64,000 nucleotides of DNA, taken from Hypericum androsaemum (lineage: Eukaryota; Streptophyta; Magnoliopsida; Malpighiales; Hypericaceae). Positions 23,202 through 34,459 of the stretch are shown here, one piece after another. The notes under the pieces are model-generated. The model was not told the DNA's origin, searched no databases, and saw only the letters and a list, made by a program, of their open reading frames with translations. The position numbers and the translations under genes were made by a program. The stretch is taken from contig OZ023195.1 in the NCBI GenBank assembly GCA_963995505.1, forward strand, positions 5,538,109 to 5,602,108, read 5' to 3'. The first letter of the stretch is position 1; every line of letters begins with the position of its first letter.

Positions 23202-26200
23202 CCCCCGTAAGCTGGACTGCACAAATCAAGCAGGCCAAGCTTAACAGTAAGAAATTGATGACGTTTCGGAGCCAAGCTTTTAGTCAGTATATCCGCAAGT
23301 TGATATTGAGTATCAGTATGGAAGAGTTTAAGAAGACCAACTTGGACTCTTTCACGAACAAAATGGCAATCGATCTCGATGTGCTTTATCCGTTCATGAA
23401 ACACGGGATTTTCAGTAATGTGTATAGCTGATTGGCTATCACAATAGACCAAAACAGGCCCTTTAGGCATCACTTTGAGATCATGGAGAAGGTAAGTGAG
23501 CGATTGGACTTCACTCGCTGTGGATGCTAAAGCTCTGTATTCGGCTTCAGAAGAAGACCTGGAAACAGTATGTTGTTTCTTGGCCTTCCAAGAGATGAGT
23601 GAATCCCCAAGGTATACACAATAACCAGTAACGGAACGACGAGTATCCTCACAATCTCCCCAATCACTATCTGAGTAGGCCTTGAGTTGAAGTTCTGAAG
23701 AAGCAGAGTAGAATAGACCTATACCAGGTGAGCCCTTGATATATTTAAGAACATGATACGCAGCAACCAGATGAGTTGCTCGTGGATGTGTAAGAAATTG
23801 ACTCAATTATTGCACAACAAAGCCGATATCAGGGCGGGTTGCGGTCAAATATAATAACTTACCAACAAGACGCCTATAATGAGAGGAATCTTCAATGATT
23901 TCTTTTCCATCAACTGTGACAGTGATCACAGGTTGTCCATCTGCAGTATAAGCCAGAACATCAAGAAGTTCACCAGCTTTATCTGGCTCAGAACTGAGAT
24001 GACAATTGGCATCCATAGGAGCGGCTATAGGCTTGCATCCCAAGTAGCCAGCATCCTTGAGTAGCTCCAATGTATATTTTTTCTGACTAATGTGAAGACC
24101 AGTAGCATTCCTGACGAGTTCAAGGCCAAGAAAGTATCGAAGCTGACCCAAATCTTTTAACTTAAGTGTCTGTTGAAGATGGAGTTTGGTGGCATTAATC
24201 ACATCCATAGAATTACCACCCATGATGATATCATCAACGTATACTAAAATCACAGTGAAAGAGCCAGCTCGATGTAAAGTGAACATCGAATAATCATTTC
24301 TGGACTGAGCATACCCGAACTGAAGTAGAATGGTGGTGAGCTTAGCAAACCACTGTCTACTTGCTTGTTTCAGTCCATAGAGAGATTTCTGAAGCTTACA
24401 AACCTTCCCACGATCAGACAATGAAACTTGCAATCCTTGAGGAAGTGCCATGTAAACCTCTTCATCTAAATCTCGCATTATTGACATCTAACTGATGTAG
24501 ATGCCAATTATGACTGGCAGCAATGGCAAGTAGAGTACGAATGGTAGTCATCTTGGCCACGGGACTAAATGTGTCAAAATAGTCAATGCCAAGTGACTGT
24601 GTATAGCCTTTAGCTACTAATCGTGCCTTATAACGTTCAATACTGCCATCAGCTTTATGTTTGATCTTGAATACCCATTTGCTACCTATACACTTCTTTC
24701 CAGTTGGCAAAGGAACAAGCGTCCATGTTTGATTATGGGAAAGGGCATCCAATTCCTATTTCATAGCTTCAATCCAGCAATCTTCTTTAGCTGCCTGTTC
24801 ATAAGACTCGGGTGCTATTTCGCTAGTTAAAGAGACACTGAAAACTCTATAGCTAGGTGTGAAATGTTTGAGAGTAAAATAGTTGTGAATAGGATAAGGA
24901 GTGGAAATAGTAGAAACTCTAGAAGACTGACCTGAAGGACCAGAGGGATGATTGGTATGCTGTGGATGTCGTGGAATAATCTCATGTTGATAGGCCAGTA
25001 GGTAGGGAGGAATAGTACGGGATCGAGTAGAGTGGCGGATAGGCAAAGGTTGTACGGAAGAAGGAGATGGTAAACTATCATCTGGAGCTGAGGGTACGGG
25101 TGTGGAAGAAGGAGAACTAGCATTTGGAGTTGAAGGTGAAGGTGTGGAAATGTTGATATTACTCTCATCTGTACCAGCAAGAAGATCTGGTAGAAAAGAA
25201 AGTGTGTTGTCTAAACCAGGCTCTGGATGATCAAACACAAAAGGATGAGAAAGTTGATCAATTGGATGAACAGGTTGATTAAATGGATGAGTAGGAGTGG
25301 GTTTGGCATGGTAATAAGTGGCTTTGTAGAACTGTATTTGTCTAAAAGGGAATATGGTCTCATAGAAAATGACGTCTCTAGAGATAATCACTTGATGAGA
25401 CTCTAAATCATATAATCTGTAACCCTTAATTCCAGCGGGTATTCCTAGTAAAACATATTGCCTTGCTCTTGGATCTAACTTACGTCTATGTGCACTAGGA
25501 GTGGCAGCATAGCATAGACATCCAAATACTCGTAAATGACCATAAGCAGGTGGCTTGCCATTTAATACTTCATACGGGGTTCTATTCTCCAAAACTGAGG
25601 TGGGTAATCTATTGATGAGGTAAACAGCATAAGTAACAGCATCACTCCAAAAACAAGTAGGCAAATGTGCTTGAAAAATCAGAGCTCGAGCAATGTTTAG
25701 GATGTCTTGGTGTTTTCTCTCAACTCGAGCATTTTGTTGCAGGGTATAAACACAACTAGTCTCATGTATTATCCCCTTTGAAGCAAAAAAATCAGTCATC
25801 TTAAACTCTTGTCCTTGATCTGATCTTACTCGTTTGATACACTTGCCAAACTGAGTTTCAACATAGCTATTAAAACCAACCAGCAGGTTTCGTACAGTAG
25901 ACTTATCTTTCATCAAGAATAGCCAAACAGATCTAGAGAAATCATCCACGATAGTCAAAAAATATGAATAACCATCGTGTGAAGGTTCATGGTATTTTCC
26001 CCAAATGTCTACATGGATGAGCTCGAAAATACTAGTTGCTCGAGATTCACTGATCAAAAAAGGGAGTCTCTTATGTCTAGACATATGACATATCTCACAA
26101 TATTGTAAATTATTGTAAGAAACTATAGAATCAAGCTTACTGATCTGTTGTAGTCTGGGATGCGACAGATGACCCAACCTACAAAGAAATCAGTCATTTT

Positions 26201-26683
26201 AAACTCTTGTCCTTGATATGATCTTACTCGTTTGATACACTTGCCAAACTGAGTTTCAACATAGCTATTAAAAGCAACCAGCAGGTTTCGTACAGTAGAC
26301 TTATCTTTCATCAAGAACAGCCAAACAGATCTAGAGAAATCATCCACAACAGTCAAGAAATATGAATAACCATCGTATGAAGGTTCATGGTATTTTCCCC
26401 AAATGTCTACATGGATGAGCTCGAAAATACTAGTTGCTCGAGATTCACTGATCGAAAAAGGGAGTCTCTTATGTCTAGACATATGACATATCTCACAATG
26501 TTGTGAATTATTGTAAGAAACTATAGAATCAAGCTTACTGATCTGTTGTAGTCTGGGATGCGACAGATGACCCAACCTACAATGCCATAGATCAATGCTG
26601 GTTTCAACAAAAGAGGTTGCAGTGGCTAAATGGGTAATAGGTTGATGTGTAGTGATTTGGTTGAGGTTAAGGATGTACAGGCC
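23195..26683 (-). pseudogene. Broken copia pol: integrase, reverse transcriptase, RNase H
   Basis: Segments: 26123-26575 (first integrase copy), 24756-26177 (integrase: H-H/C-x2-C zinc finger, catalytic D in HVDIWG, D in VRSDQGQEF, E in VERKHQ), 24462-24752 (reverse transcriptase start, TWTLVPLP), 23807-24487 (YVDD catalytic box) and 23195-23806 (RNase H, DSDWGDCEDTRRS and SSSEAEYRAL). Breaks: TAG at 26684-26686 separates gag-protease from integrase. A 398-bp tandem duplication shifts the frame near 26187. TAG at 24756 and TAA at 23807 sit where Gln is expected. About 10-11 bases are missing near 24480-24495 after LDVNNA. No functional polyprotein can be made. Confidence 0.93.
25791..26585 (-). 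repeat. Tandem duplication of 398 bp in the copia integrase
   Basis: Two adjacent copies (about 25791-26188 and 26189-26585) cover the integrase zinc finger and the first catalytic region. They differ at about ten positions. The upstream copy has Tyr in place of the second catalytic Asp (VRSYQGQEF against VRSDQGQEF). A 398-base period is not a multiple of three, so it changes frame. Confidence 0.92.
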
Positions 26684-28342
26684 CTAAGATTCCACAGCAT
26701 CACCAATCACCCTCGAGCTGATAAGGTCCTGAATCAAACACAAACCATGTTTAAAACAGAACTGGAAAGGAAAGGATGTTGTCATCTTGGAAATAGATAA
26801 AAGATTGAATGTGAAACTAGGCACTAAGAGGACATTGAATAAGAACAAATCTGGTGTGAGCTTGACAGTGCCAATGTGTGTTGCTAGGGCTTGTTGATTA
26901 TTTGGCAAGGTGATAACTGTGTGCTGAAGTGGACGACTGTCAATAAAATACTTGGTGGAACAAGCGATGTGATCAGATGCACCCAAATCTAGTATCCAAG
27001 TACTAGAGGAATGGAAAACAGAACTGACTCGATGTAGTATGGGTGAAGGTTTACCAGTAAAAGAACAAGTTGGGTTATGAACAGCATTGACTTGAGATTG
27101 GTCAGGAATGGGCACACTAGAGGTTGGACTAGGAACTGAACACCTAGGCACACCAGAAGATTGCTGGACCAATGCCACCAGGCTGAAAAATTGATCAGAA
27201 GTAAGCCCAAATTTATCTAAACCTTGAGTCACAGCTTGTGAACTGTCTGCAGAGCTTCGATTATGATCATCTGTGGCATTAAAAGCAAAGGTAGCATCTG
27301 AACATTGTGCAGAACCTGCAAAAGACCGACCTGCATTCCCTCCACCTCCAAAACTTCGAGATTTGGGATTTGTGAACTTGAAATCGGGAGGAAATCCATG
27401 TTTTCTATAACACTTATCAATCGTATGTCCTTCTTTGCCACAAAAGGTGCAGACAGCTTTCTTTTGATCAAACAAAGGCCTTTTTTGATTGGTAAAAGGT
27501 CTACCAGAACTTGCATTCTCCCTTGACTGAACGGAGTTAACAACAAGATGTCCCTCTGCAGAATTCATCAGTTGTTGCTCATGCTGCAACGCGAGATATA
27601 GCATTCTACTCATAGTTGGAAGAGGATCTACTAACATGATTTGAGAGCGAACTGTATCATAGTTGTCATTAAGTCTAATAAGGAATTTAATAACCTGATC
27701 ATGCTGTAGATACACTCTATTAGACTTAACAGCTTCACAATCCGAGGATTCCTTCTCTTTATCCATACACTTGCATAATGAGACAGGCCGATACTGGCTA
27801 AATTGGTCCCAAAGAATCTTGAATGACGTATAATACTCTGTGACAGATGAACCTCCTTGTTTTAAGGTACACAACTGCATTTGTAACTGAGCAATCTGTA
27901 TAGAATCACCCGTACCAAACCTCTCCTTCAGATCTAACCACACTTCAGCTGCAGTTTCTAATCCGTTCAAGCTTTGCGCAATAGAAGGTTCAACAGATGC
28001 CATAATCCAGCTAATGATCATATTATTGCAGCTTTCCCACTCAAAGTAATCATCATCCTCAAAATCTGGTGGTTTAACTGTTCCATCAACAAGTGGCCAT
28101 TTCTTCTTTGACCTAAGTGCTCTTTGCATATACTTACTCCAACTATGATAGTTTGTATTGTTCAAGGGAGGATTCACCAAAATAGACGTAGGATTCTCAC
28201 TCGGATGAAGGTAAAATAGTGAGTTTTCTTGATTATTACCGAAATTAGCAGAGTTTCCAGGGTTTGAGCTCGCGAAGTTGCGATCTCCAGCTCCGCGATC
28301 TCCCGAGTTGCGATCTCCGACGCGAGGGGTATTTCCCGCCAT
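26684..28342 (-). CDS. Copia gag and start of protease
   Basis: An open frame of 552 codons from ATG at 28342. The N-terminal copia gag fold (NPPLNNTNYHSWSKYMQRAL, residues about 57-76) is followed by a UBN2-type region. A CCHC zinc knuckle, CTFCGKEGHTIDKC, sits near residues 297-310. The aspartic protease active site reads LDLGASDH, with Leu where D-[ST]-G is expected, so the protease is probably inactive. The frame ends at TAG 26684, before integrase, but continues in the same frame beyond it. Confidence 0.9.
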   Translation of the reverse strand: MAGNTPRVGDRNSGDRGAGDRNFASSNPGNSANFGNNQENSLFYLHPSENPTSILVNPPLNNTNYHSWSKYMQRALRSKKKWPLVDGTVKPPDFEDDDYFEWESCNNMIISWIMASVEPSIAQSLNGLETAAEVWLDLKERFGTGDSIQIAQLQMQLCTLKQGGSSVTEYYTSFKILWDQFSQYRPVSLCKCMDKEKESSDCEAVKSNRVYLQHDQVIKFLIRLNDNYDTVRSQIMLVDPLPTMSRMLYLALQHEQQLMNSAEGHLVVNSVQSRENASSGRPFTNQKRPLFDQKKAVCTFCGKEGHTIDKCYRKHGFPPDFKFTNPKSRSFGGGGNAGRSFAGSAQCSDATFAFNATDDHNRSSADSSQAVTQGLDKFGLTSDQFFSLVALVQQSSGVPRCSVPSPTSSVPIPDQSQVNAVHNPTCSFTGKPSPILHRVSSVFHSSSTWILDLGASDHIACSTKYFIDSRPLQHTVITLPNNQQALATHIGTVKLTPDLFLFNVLLVPSFTFNLLSISKMTTSFPFQFCFKHGLCLIQDLISSRVIGDAVES

Positions 28343-28433
28343 TAAAACCTCTCTGAAGCTTCGACTTGGTAAACTTGAGTGAGGATCCAGGTTAACACTA
28401 GGCTAGAACTTTCCTAGAGGCTCTGATACCATA

Positions 28434-28687
28434 TGGAAGTGATTAAGCGGAAGAAATTGGGAGGAAGACGGTTTATTGATCGAGAGAAGATGAGCTTAAC
28501 TTGGCTCAAGCAAAAACCAGATAACTGTTTTTCCACACGCCGTTTCTGTGTACACGAGTAGCTATTTATACTAACTAGTAAGTAAAATAAAATGACACCG
28601 TCTAGGAATCTATTGAGCTAGACATAAGCGTGTTGGGCTGTAAGCCCAGTAAGTAAACCCAACCCAGACTGTTATGACTTCGATACA
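28434..28687 (-). repeat. 5' LTR of the copia element
   Basis: 254 bp with TG and CA ends. It matches 22948-23201. A TATAAATAG box lies mid-LTR on the minus strand (near 28561-28570). Confidence 0.92.
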
Positions 28688-28769
28688 CTATAAAAATATA
28701 AATTATAATAACCATGAACTAAAATTCGTAAAAAATGGTCTCTTTACCCGTAACCTTTCTCACGTTCAC

Positions 28770-29042
28770 TTTCATTCCAAAATCTTAAGGCAATGGGTTG
28801 GTGGATTTTTCACACTTATAAACTCACTCCGATTGGGTCGAAGATTGTACTGATTTTGACTTCACCAACGTGCGATAAATGGGGTCGTTCGAGTTCAACA
28901 ACGGGCACGGGATCAACCCGCTCTGATACCATGTTAGAATCTCCATATCCAACCCAAAACTTTAAGACAATGTGTTGGTAGATTTTCCACACTTATAAAC
29001 TTGCCCCTCACTCATGTTTTAACCGATGTGTGATTCTCAACA
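28770..29042 (-). mobile_element. TRIM element (terminal-repeat retrotransposon in miniature), minus strand
   Basis: The 5' LTR is 28932-29042, starting TGTTGAGAATCACACATCGG on the minus strand and ending CTAACA, directly followed by the primer site TGGTATCAGAG (28931 to 28921). The 3' LTR is a remnant near 28770-28830 sharing GGTGGATTTTTCACACTTAT. No coding capacity. Confidence 0.8.
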
Positions 29043-29649
29043 AATTTGGAGTTAATTCAGGATAACGTGCACTATCCCATATTGCCGAAGATTATTTTAT
29101 GTAATTTTAAAATTTGGAAAAAAATTTACACGTACAATATTTTTCATTTTTATCTTGTTTGGTTTTCGGAACTGGCAAAACACACCTTGTAGTGAGAAAA
29201 TGTTCGATAATATTGCAATCCGAATAACTCATCCTATCTAATAAAAATTAGAAAAAACATTGCATGTGAAAGAACTTCTCAAAATGGTAGCTGACTCAAA
29301 ATCAAGTACTTGACGCAACTTTTGTTGGATTGCTTCTATATTGTCCATACTAGATACGTCTATATATTGGACCATGGGTCGATCCATTTAATCAGATATT
29401 TCTGATTCAATTGTACTCAAATAAAAAAATTCGATAATTTTTAACTCCGATCAAATTTGTATTAATCAGTTTTTATTTGATACGAGTTGGTTTCCAAAAC
29501 GAATGCCTATTGGTCAATTACAATGAATAAAAGATAATTATTTTCGATGGTGCAAGTGCGATCATGTGTTTCTTCTCTCTTTCACCAGTTAATTATAGTT
29601 GCACGTCCGAATGAAACTTGTTAATTGAAAAGGGGAAGTAAGATGAAAG
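29043..29649. other. Spacer between two opposed TRIMs
   Basis: AT-rich, with no feature recognised. Confidence 0.4.
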
Positions 29650-29969
29650 TGTTGAGAATCTCACATCGGTTAAAATACGAGTGGGGACAAATTTATAAGT
29701 GTGAAAAATCTACCAACCTATTGACTTAAAGTTTTTGGTTGGTTATGGAGATTGTAACATGGTATCAGAGTGGGTTGATCGTGTGCTCATTGTTGAGCTC
29801 GCACGACCTTCATTTTTCGCACTTTGGTGAAATCAAAGCATCTTCAATCCGATGTGGGTTTCGTTTGAGGGGGTGTGTTAAGAATCCCACATTGCTTAGA
29901 GCAAGATTGAAGGGCAAATTTATAAGTATTAAAAATCTAGATTTTGGGTTGAATACGGAGATTCTTAAG
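29650..29969 (+). mobile_element. TRIM element, plus strand
   Basis: The 5' LTR 29650-29759 (110 bp, TGTTGAGAATCTCACATCGG to TTGTAACA) is followed immediately by TGGTATCAGAG (29760-29770). The interior is only about 116 bp and ends in the purine tract GAGGGGGTG. The 3' LTR starts TGTTAAGAATCCCACATTGC at 29876 and is more diverged. Same family as the TRIM at 28770-29042 but in opposite orientation. Confidence 0.88.
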
Positions 29970-30618
29970 AAAGGGAGAGAATTCAACTTGGAAATTTCGT
30001 CAACGCACTTACGAGGATCGGTCCCCTGATGGCCTGATCCCAATCAACTCAACCTGGCTGTTAATATTAAAATAAGTACTATTTTTTTATAAATAAAAGC
30101 AATAGATTTCTACTTGCCTTTTAGATACACACTAATAAACACCAATATGTAAAAACAGAACCCCGATATACACATACTATAATTTGATTTTTTTTTCTCA
30201 CATTTTTAATAGATGGTTAAGATTAAAAATTATTAATCGATACTCAACGTGATTAAAAATTTATTGTAGAGTCTAACTATGCGAAATATGTTAATATGAA
30301 GAAAGAAAAAAAGTTTCGAACCGGCGAGGGACACTAACACGGCATTTTCGTCGCATCTTTCAGTAAGAACATGTGGCTAGTCCGATATAGTTTGATTATT
30401 TAAGCTAATGATCTTTTTGGCTGTTTAATCAGCTCACTTCCCCAACAAAATTATGGATTACATAATTAGCCTTACCTAGACGAAGTACTCGCTACAATCT
30501 AGTTGTCAACAACTTCCCTGGACGGTATATCATGATGTAGAAAGAGCATGCTTCTTATGCGGTATATTTTATTTTTCTAAACTACATTTCGATGTGAAAT
30601 GAAGAATGTTATTATGAT
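29970..30618. other. Non-genic gap
   Basis: AT-rich, with no domain-bearing ORF or repeat ends. Confidence 0.4.
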
Positions 30619-31148
30619 TAGGGGTGAGCTTGAAATCCACAAAACCGTGAAACCGACCGACCGATAAAATTCAAACCGCACATTAAAATAGTTTTGTGGT
30701 GCGGTTTCAAACTGAAACTGATTTGGTGCTGTGTGGTTTCGGTGTTGGTCTCAAACCACGACGACAGATCGCAAAACCAATAAACTAAAATGACGTCGTT
30801 TTGGCATACGTGTATTATGTGAAAAAACGACGTCGTTTTGTTTTAGTATATAAAATTTTTTTGTTTAATTGCTGCAATTTTGTTATAAAAAATTAGACTT
30901 TTTTTAGTATTGATTGTGTGAAAAAGGAGGCTTCTTTCCAAATTTAGGCCTACTAAATGGGCTTAACGAAATGGGCCCAATTTTGCGGTGCAAACCGCAT
31001 CATGAAACTGCAAAACCATCAAATCGCACCACTACGGTTTTCTTCGACACTGCCACACCGATGGTGCGGATTTTCACAAAACCAAAAGTGCGGTTAGGTG
31101 TGAATTTTCACACAGACACCGCAAAATCGCACCGAACTCACCCCTAAA
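30619..31148. mobile_element. hAT-like MITE of about 530 bp
   Basis: The ends TAGGGGTGAGC (30619) and ACTCACCCCTA (to 31146) are near-perfect inverted repeats of the hAT type. ATTATGAT (30611-30618) and TTTATGAT (31149-31156) could be an 8-bp target duplication with one mismatch, placing the right edge at 31148. The interior holds repeated AAACCGCA-type motifs and two ACGTCGTTTT boxes. No transposase. Confidence 0.75.
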
Positions 31149-31810
31149 TTTATGATCAAAGAGTAGGAACAAAGTAATGGATCCGTAGTTAGAATTGCTC
31201 TCTAGCAGTGTTATGTCAGACACTCATTCTTCTGTTGCAGTTTTTTGCCATTAAATTTTATCGCGAGAAATTACAACTTCGTTAGGAGAATTTTACATGA
31301 AATATTTAAAAAAAAATTCATCTACTTACGAAAAAAATGGACAATTTACATATGTATTTCTGTCCAATTGCATCTTCGACATTCGATTGTGAGTTGTGAC
31401 AATCTTGCCAGCTGCATGTCATGATAAGCTTGAAAGTGGACCAAACTTGGGGCCGATGTGCTGGTCGAATTAAACTGGGGCCACTTTATGATTCTGTTCA
31501 TAGTCGATAAGTGGGCCCGTAACATTTTTATGACCTGCACTGGGCCCATAACTTACCTCGATGAATTACTTGCCTTCCAGAGTAGGTTTGATGAACAAAA
31601 AGAAAAACCATCGCCAAAACTTTTCTAATATGTATTCAAATATTTGAATTCAACACTTCTTAGTTAAACTACAACAATTTTATTGTCCATGGGTATTAAT
31701 ACTTGCTGGTCCTTATTTATGAACATTACCTAGACAATAATTTGTCGCCGGAATTCAATCAGATGATGTGATTATTTTATTTTTATTTTTTTGATAAGTA
31801 GATGTGAATA
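31149..31810. other. Non-genic gap
   Basis: AT-rich. The only longer frames lack recognisable domains. Confidence 0.4.
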
Positions 31811-31822
31811 TATTTCGATTGT

Positions 31823-31925
31823 TTTTTTTAGAGGTAAATTTTTACTCCACGCCAAGGCTTGAACTTTGGACCTCCTTGAAATTTACAATGCCTTGTGCCG
31901 CTAGGCTATATGCCCTTTAGCAATG
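31823..31925 (-). mobile_element. tRNA-derived SINE with 12-bp target duplication
   Basis: Perfect direct repeats TATTTCGATTGT flank it (31811-31822 and 31926-31937). On the minus strand GGGCATATAGCC starts the head. TAGCCTAGCGG (31908 to 31898) fits the Pol III A box TRGCNNAGNGG exactly, and AGTTCAAGCCT is a near B box about 30 bases on. The tail ends in a short A-rich run. Confidence 0.87.
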
Positions 31926-31937
31926 TATTTCGATTGT

Positions 31938-32250
31938 AAAATTCACAACCTAGGGATACCATGGTAAAACTATTCATCAGATACAAAACCACTAATTACA
32001 CCAGGTCATTAAATAACAAAAAATTTTGCCTCCCGTAGTTCTTGATTTATTTAGGTTCCCTTTATCATTGTATATCACATCGTTGTTTACTGATCGCAAT
32101 TCCGTTGTTATATCATCTCGAAAAGTTATTTGGTCCACAGATGCCAGCTAATGTAGCTCATCTGCCGAGGAAAAGGGTGGCCTAAGTATTATAATGAAGG
32201 GCCCACACAAGTAACGCTAAGCCCTTTTAAACCCAGACATAAATGTAATA
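31938..32250. other. Non-genic gap before the copia element
   Basis: AT-rich, with no feature recognised apart from GCTGG (32251-32255), the left target duplication of the next element. Confidence 0.4.
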
Positions 32251-32255
32251 GCTGG

Positions 32256-32535
32256 TGTTGGGATGACAAAAAATAGGAAAGACTTATTTCTTATTCCTAT
32301 TCCTATTCCTATTCTGACTAGATTCTAGACTCCTAATTAGACTTACTTGTACACCAAGGGTTTGTCTCTATATAAAGACATGTTACCCTAAGGTTTTGTA
32401 TAGCTTTTGTGACTCGGATCCATCAATAAAATTTCTCCTTTCTCACCGTGGACGTAGGCATTAGGCCGAACCACGTAATTCTCTTGTTCAGTGTTCTTTG
32501 TGCGATCTTGTTCTCTAGTTGCTGAATTCTTAACA
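32256..32535 (+). repeat. 5' LTR of the deleted copia element
   Basis: 280 bp, TGTTGGG to TTAACA. It contains a TATA box (CTATATAAA, 32368-32376) and a run of CCTATT-type repeats near 32290-32310. Confidence 0.92.
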
Positions 32536-32562
32536 ATTGGTATCAAGAGCTTGGGTTGGAGG

Positions 32563-33396
32563 ATGACGGACGGCGCGAAGTTTGCTCTTGTGAAGTTCGA
32601 TGGTTCTTCGAATTTTGGGTTATGGCAAAGGCGTGTCAAGGATCTCCTCGTGCAACAAGGGATGGTCATCGCGCTCTCGGAGAAGAAGCCCGAGAAGATG
32701 GAGGAGCAAGAGTGGAAGGAGATGGGGGCCAAGGCGGTGGCGACAATTCGCTTGTGCTTGGCGGATGATGTGATGTATCACGTCATGGATGAGGAGTCAC
32801 CAGCTGAGGTATGGAAGAAATTGGAGGCAAAGTATATGTCTAAGTCTTTGTCGAACAAGCTTTATCTTAAGCAAAAATTATACGGGCTCAAGATGAAGGA
32901 GGGCTTGGATTTGAGCCAACACATTAATGATTTCAGTCAACTTGTGAGCGACTTGAGAAATGTTGATGTGAAGTTCGAGGAAGAAGGCAAGGCATTGTTG
33001 CTGCTGAATTCTTTACCTGGCTCCTACGAAAATTTGGTTACAACTTTAACTTGGGGGAAGGAGTCCCTGGTGTTGGAAGATATCACAAGTGCTCTGCTAG
33101 GGTTTCATCAAAGAAGGAAAATTGACGATGAACAAGCGGAAGGGCTAGTTGTGAGGGGTAGCCATGGTGATCGTAGTGGGGCAAAAGATAGGAAGGGATC
33201 CAAGTCGTGGTCAAGGAGGTTCAAGGGAAATTACTTCGAGTGCGGAGAAAAAGGGCACGTGAAGAAGGATTGTCCAAAAAAAACTCAGGATCGCGAGGAA
33301 AAAGGATCAGGTTCCGTGAATGTGGCCTCACATTCGGACGGGTCAGATGGTGATCTTCTTTCTGTTTTTTCAAGTCCAAAGCATTCTGTTTCCTAG
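32563..33396 (+). CDS. Copia gag of the deleted element
   Basis: 277 codons from ATG at 32563. UBN2-type gag features include FDGSSNFGLWQRRVKDLL near the N-terminus, KLYGLKMKEG and LLNSLPGSYENLV. The zinc knuckle reads YFECGEKGHVKKDC: the first Cys of CCHC is Tyr (codon 224, TAC for TGC), so it is damaged. The frame stops at TAG 33394-33396 exactly where the family has Trp before the protease motif, and reopens in the same frame. Confidence 0.9.
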   Translation: MTDGAKFALVKFDGSSNFGLWQRRVKDLLVQQGMVIALSEKKPEKMEEQEWKEMGAKAVATIRLCLADDVMYHVMDEESPAEVWKKLEAKYMSKSLSNKLYLKQKLYGLKMKEGLDLSQHINDFSQLVSDLRNVDVKFEEEGKALLLLNSLPGSYENLVTTLTWGKESLVLEDITSALLGFHQRRKIDDEQAEGLVVRGSHGDRSGAKDRKGSKSWSRRFKGNYFECGEKGHVKKDCPKKTQDREEKGSGSVNVASHSDGSDGDLLSVFSSPKHSVS

Positions 33397-34257
33397 ATTT
33401 TGGATAGCGCTTGCTCTTTCCACATGACGCCCAAGAGAGGGTGGTTCGACACCTACAAGTTCGTTGATTCAGGTATGGTGACTATGGGTGATGGTTCTAC
33501 TTGTAGAATTGCTGGCATAGGTGATATCCAAATTAAGATGTGGGATGGTGTTGAGAGAAAATTGTGTGAGGTTAGGCATGTTCCAAAGTTGGAGAGAAAT
33601 TTGATCTCGTTAGGAGCCTTGGATTATAGTGGGTACAACTATAATGTTATAGGCGGGCTAATGGAGGTGGAGAAGGATGCTGTGGTGGTGATGAAGGGTG
33701 AAAGAAATGCTAGAAATACCTACAGGTTAGTGGGGAACACGGTTGTAGGTGGAGTCACCTCGTTGGGTTCTGATAGAGGGGAGAAAAGCTCTTGTGTGAT
33801 GGAGCAAAAGCTTGACATGAATGGTTTAAGTAGAGTTGAGATTCGCAAAGACAAAGTTAGCAAGTTCTCGCTATGGTTGTCTAAAAGGACGTGCACGTCA
33901 AAGGTGTTGGGTAGGTTTTGCATGAGGAATACGAAGCCGTTGGTAGCACCACGGGCGAATCAGGTATCTCACTCAAGGCCGAACGGTAGAGTTCGTGGTA
34001 TGTCGAGGGTTCTACTTGGTGGAACAAAAGGTTGCCCTTTGTATGCTATGGCATGTAGCATTGGTATGAGGCAAGAAGGTCCAGCGGAGAAGCAGTTCGA
34101 GGTTGCGGAGCATGGGGTTGACCGAAAAATAGAGAGCGCATCTATTGGTCACAAGTTTGCTTCAGCAGGTGGACTTGCTAGTTGGAGTTCGATGGAGGTT
34201 AGAGAGAATAGGCCAAGCAAGCTCAGAAGCTCGAGCTTGGGGGCTGGCTCCAAGTGA
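33397..34257 (+). pseudogene. Copia protease remnant fused to non-pol sequence
   Basis: It continues in the gag frame after the stop with ILDSACSFHMTP, the protease active-site region, then NLISLGALDYSGYNYNV and the pre-integrase leader. From about 33700 the frame stays open but I recognise no integrase or reverse transcriptase. A deletion apparently removed them, joining the protease region to 3' untranslated sequence. Confidence 0.75.
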
Positions 34258-34459
34258 TTGAACAAAAGGTGAAGAGAAAGTTGAGATGGTCTTATTGATG
34301 CAGTTATCTATTGTCCGAGATGGAGTCGGTGGAGTTGGATTGGTTTTGCAAGATCTCATGGTTCTTCATGGGGCGGTGTTTTGTCAAGGTGGAGTTTGTT
34401 GAAGTTCGGGTGGAGCTTCATGGTTCTTCCACGAGATGATTTCTCGCCAAGGTGGAGAT

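Larger units (their letters stand above)
22948..28687 (-). mobile_element. Ty1/copia LTR retrotransposon, full length but inactive (5.74 kb)
   Basis: LTRs of 254 bp lie at both ends, and a 5-bp target duplication CTATA occurs at 22943-22947 and 28688-28692. On the minus strand the order is 5' LTR, primer site TGGTATCAGAGCC (28431 to 28419), gag, protease, integrase, reverse transcriptase, RNase H, polypurine ACGGGGG and 3' LTR. Integrase before reverse transcriptase defines copia. The LTRs differ at roughly 15 positions (about 6%), so insertion is not recent. The pol frame has three nonsense codons, a tandem duplication and a small deletion. Confidence 0.95.
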
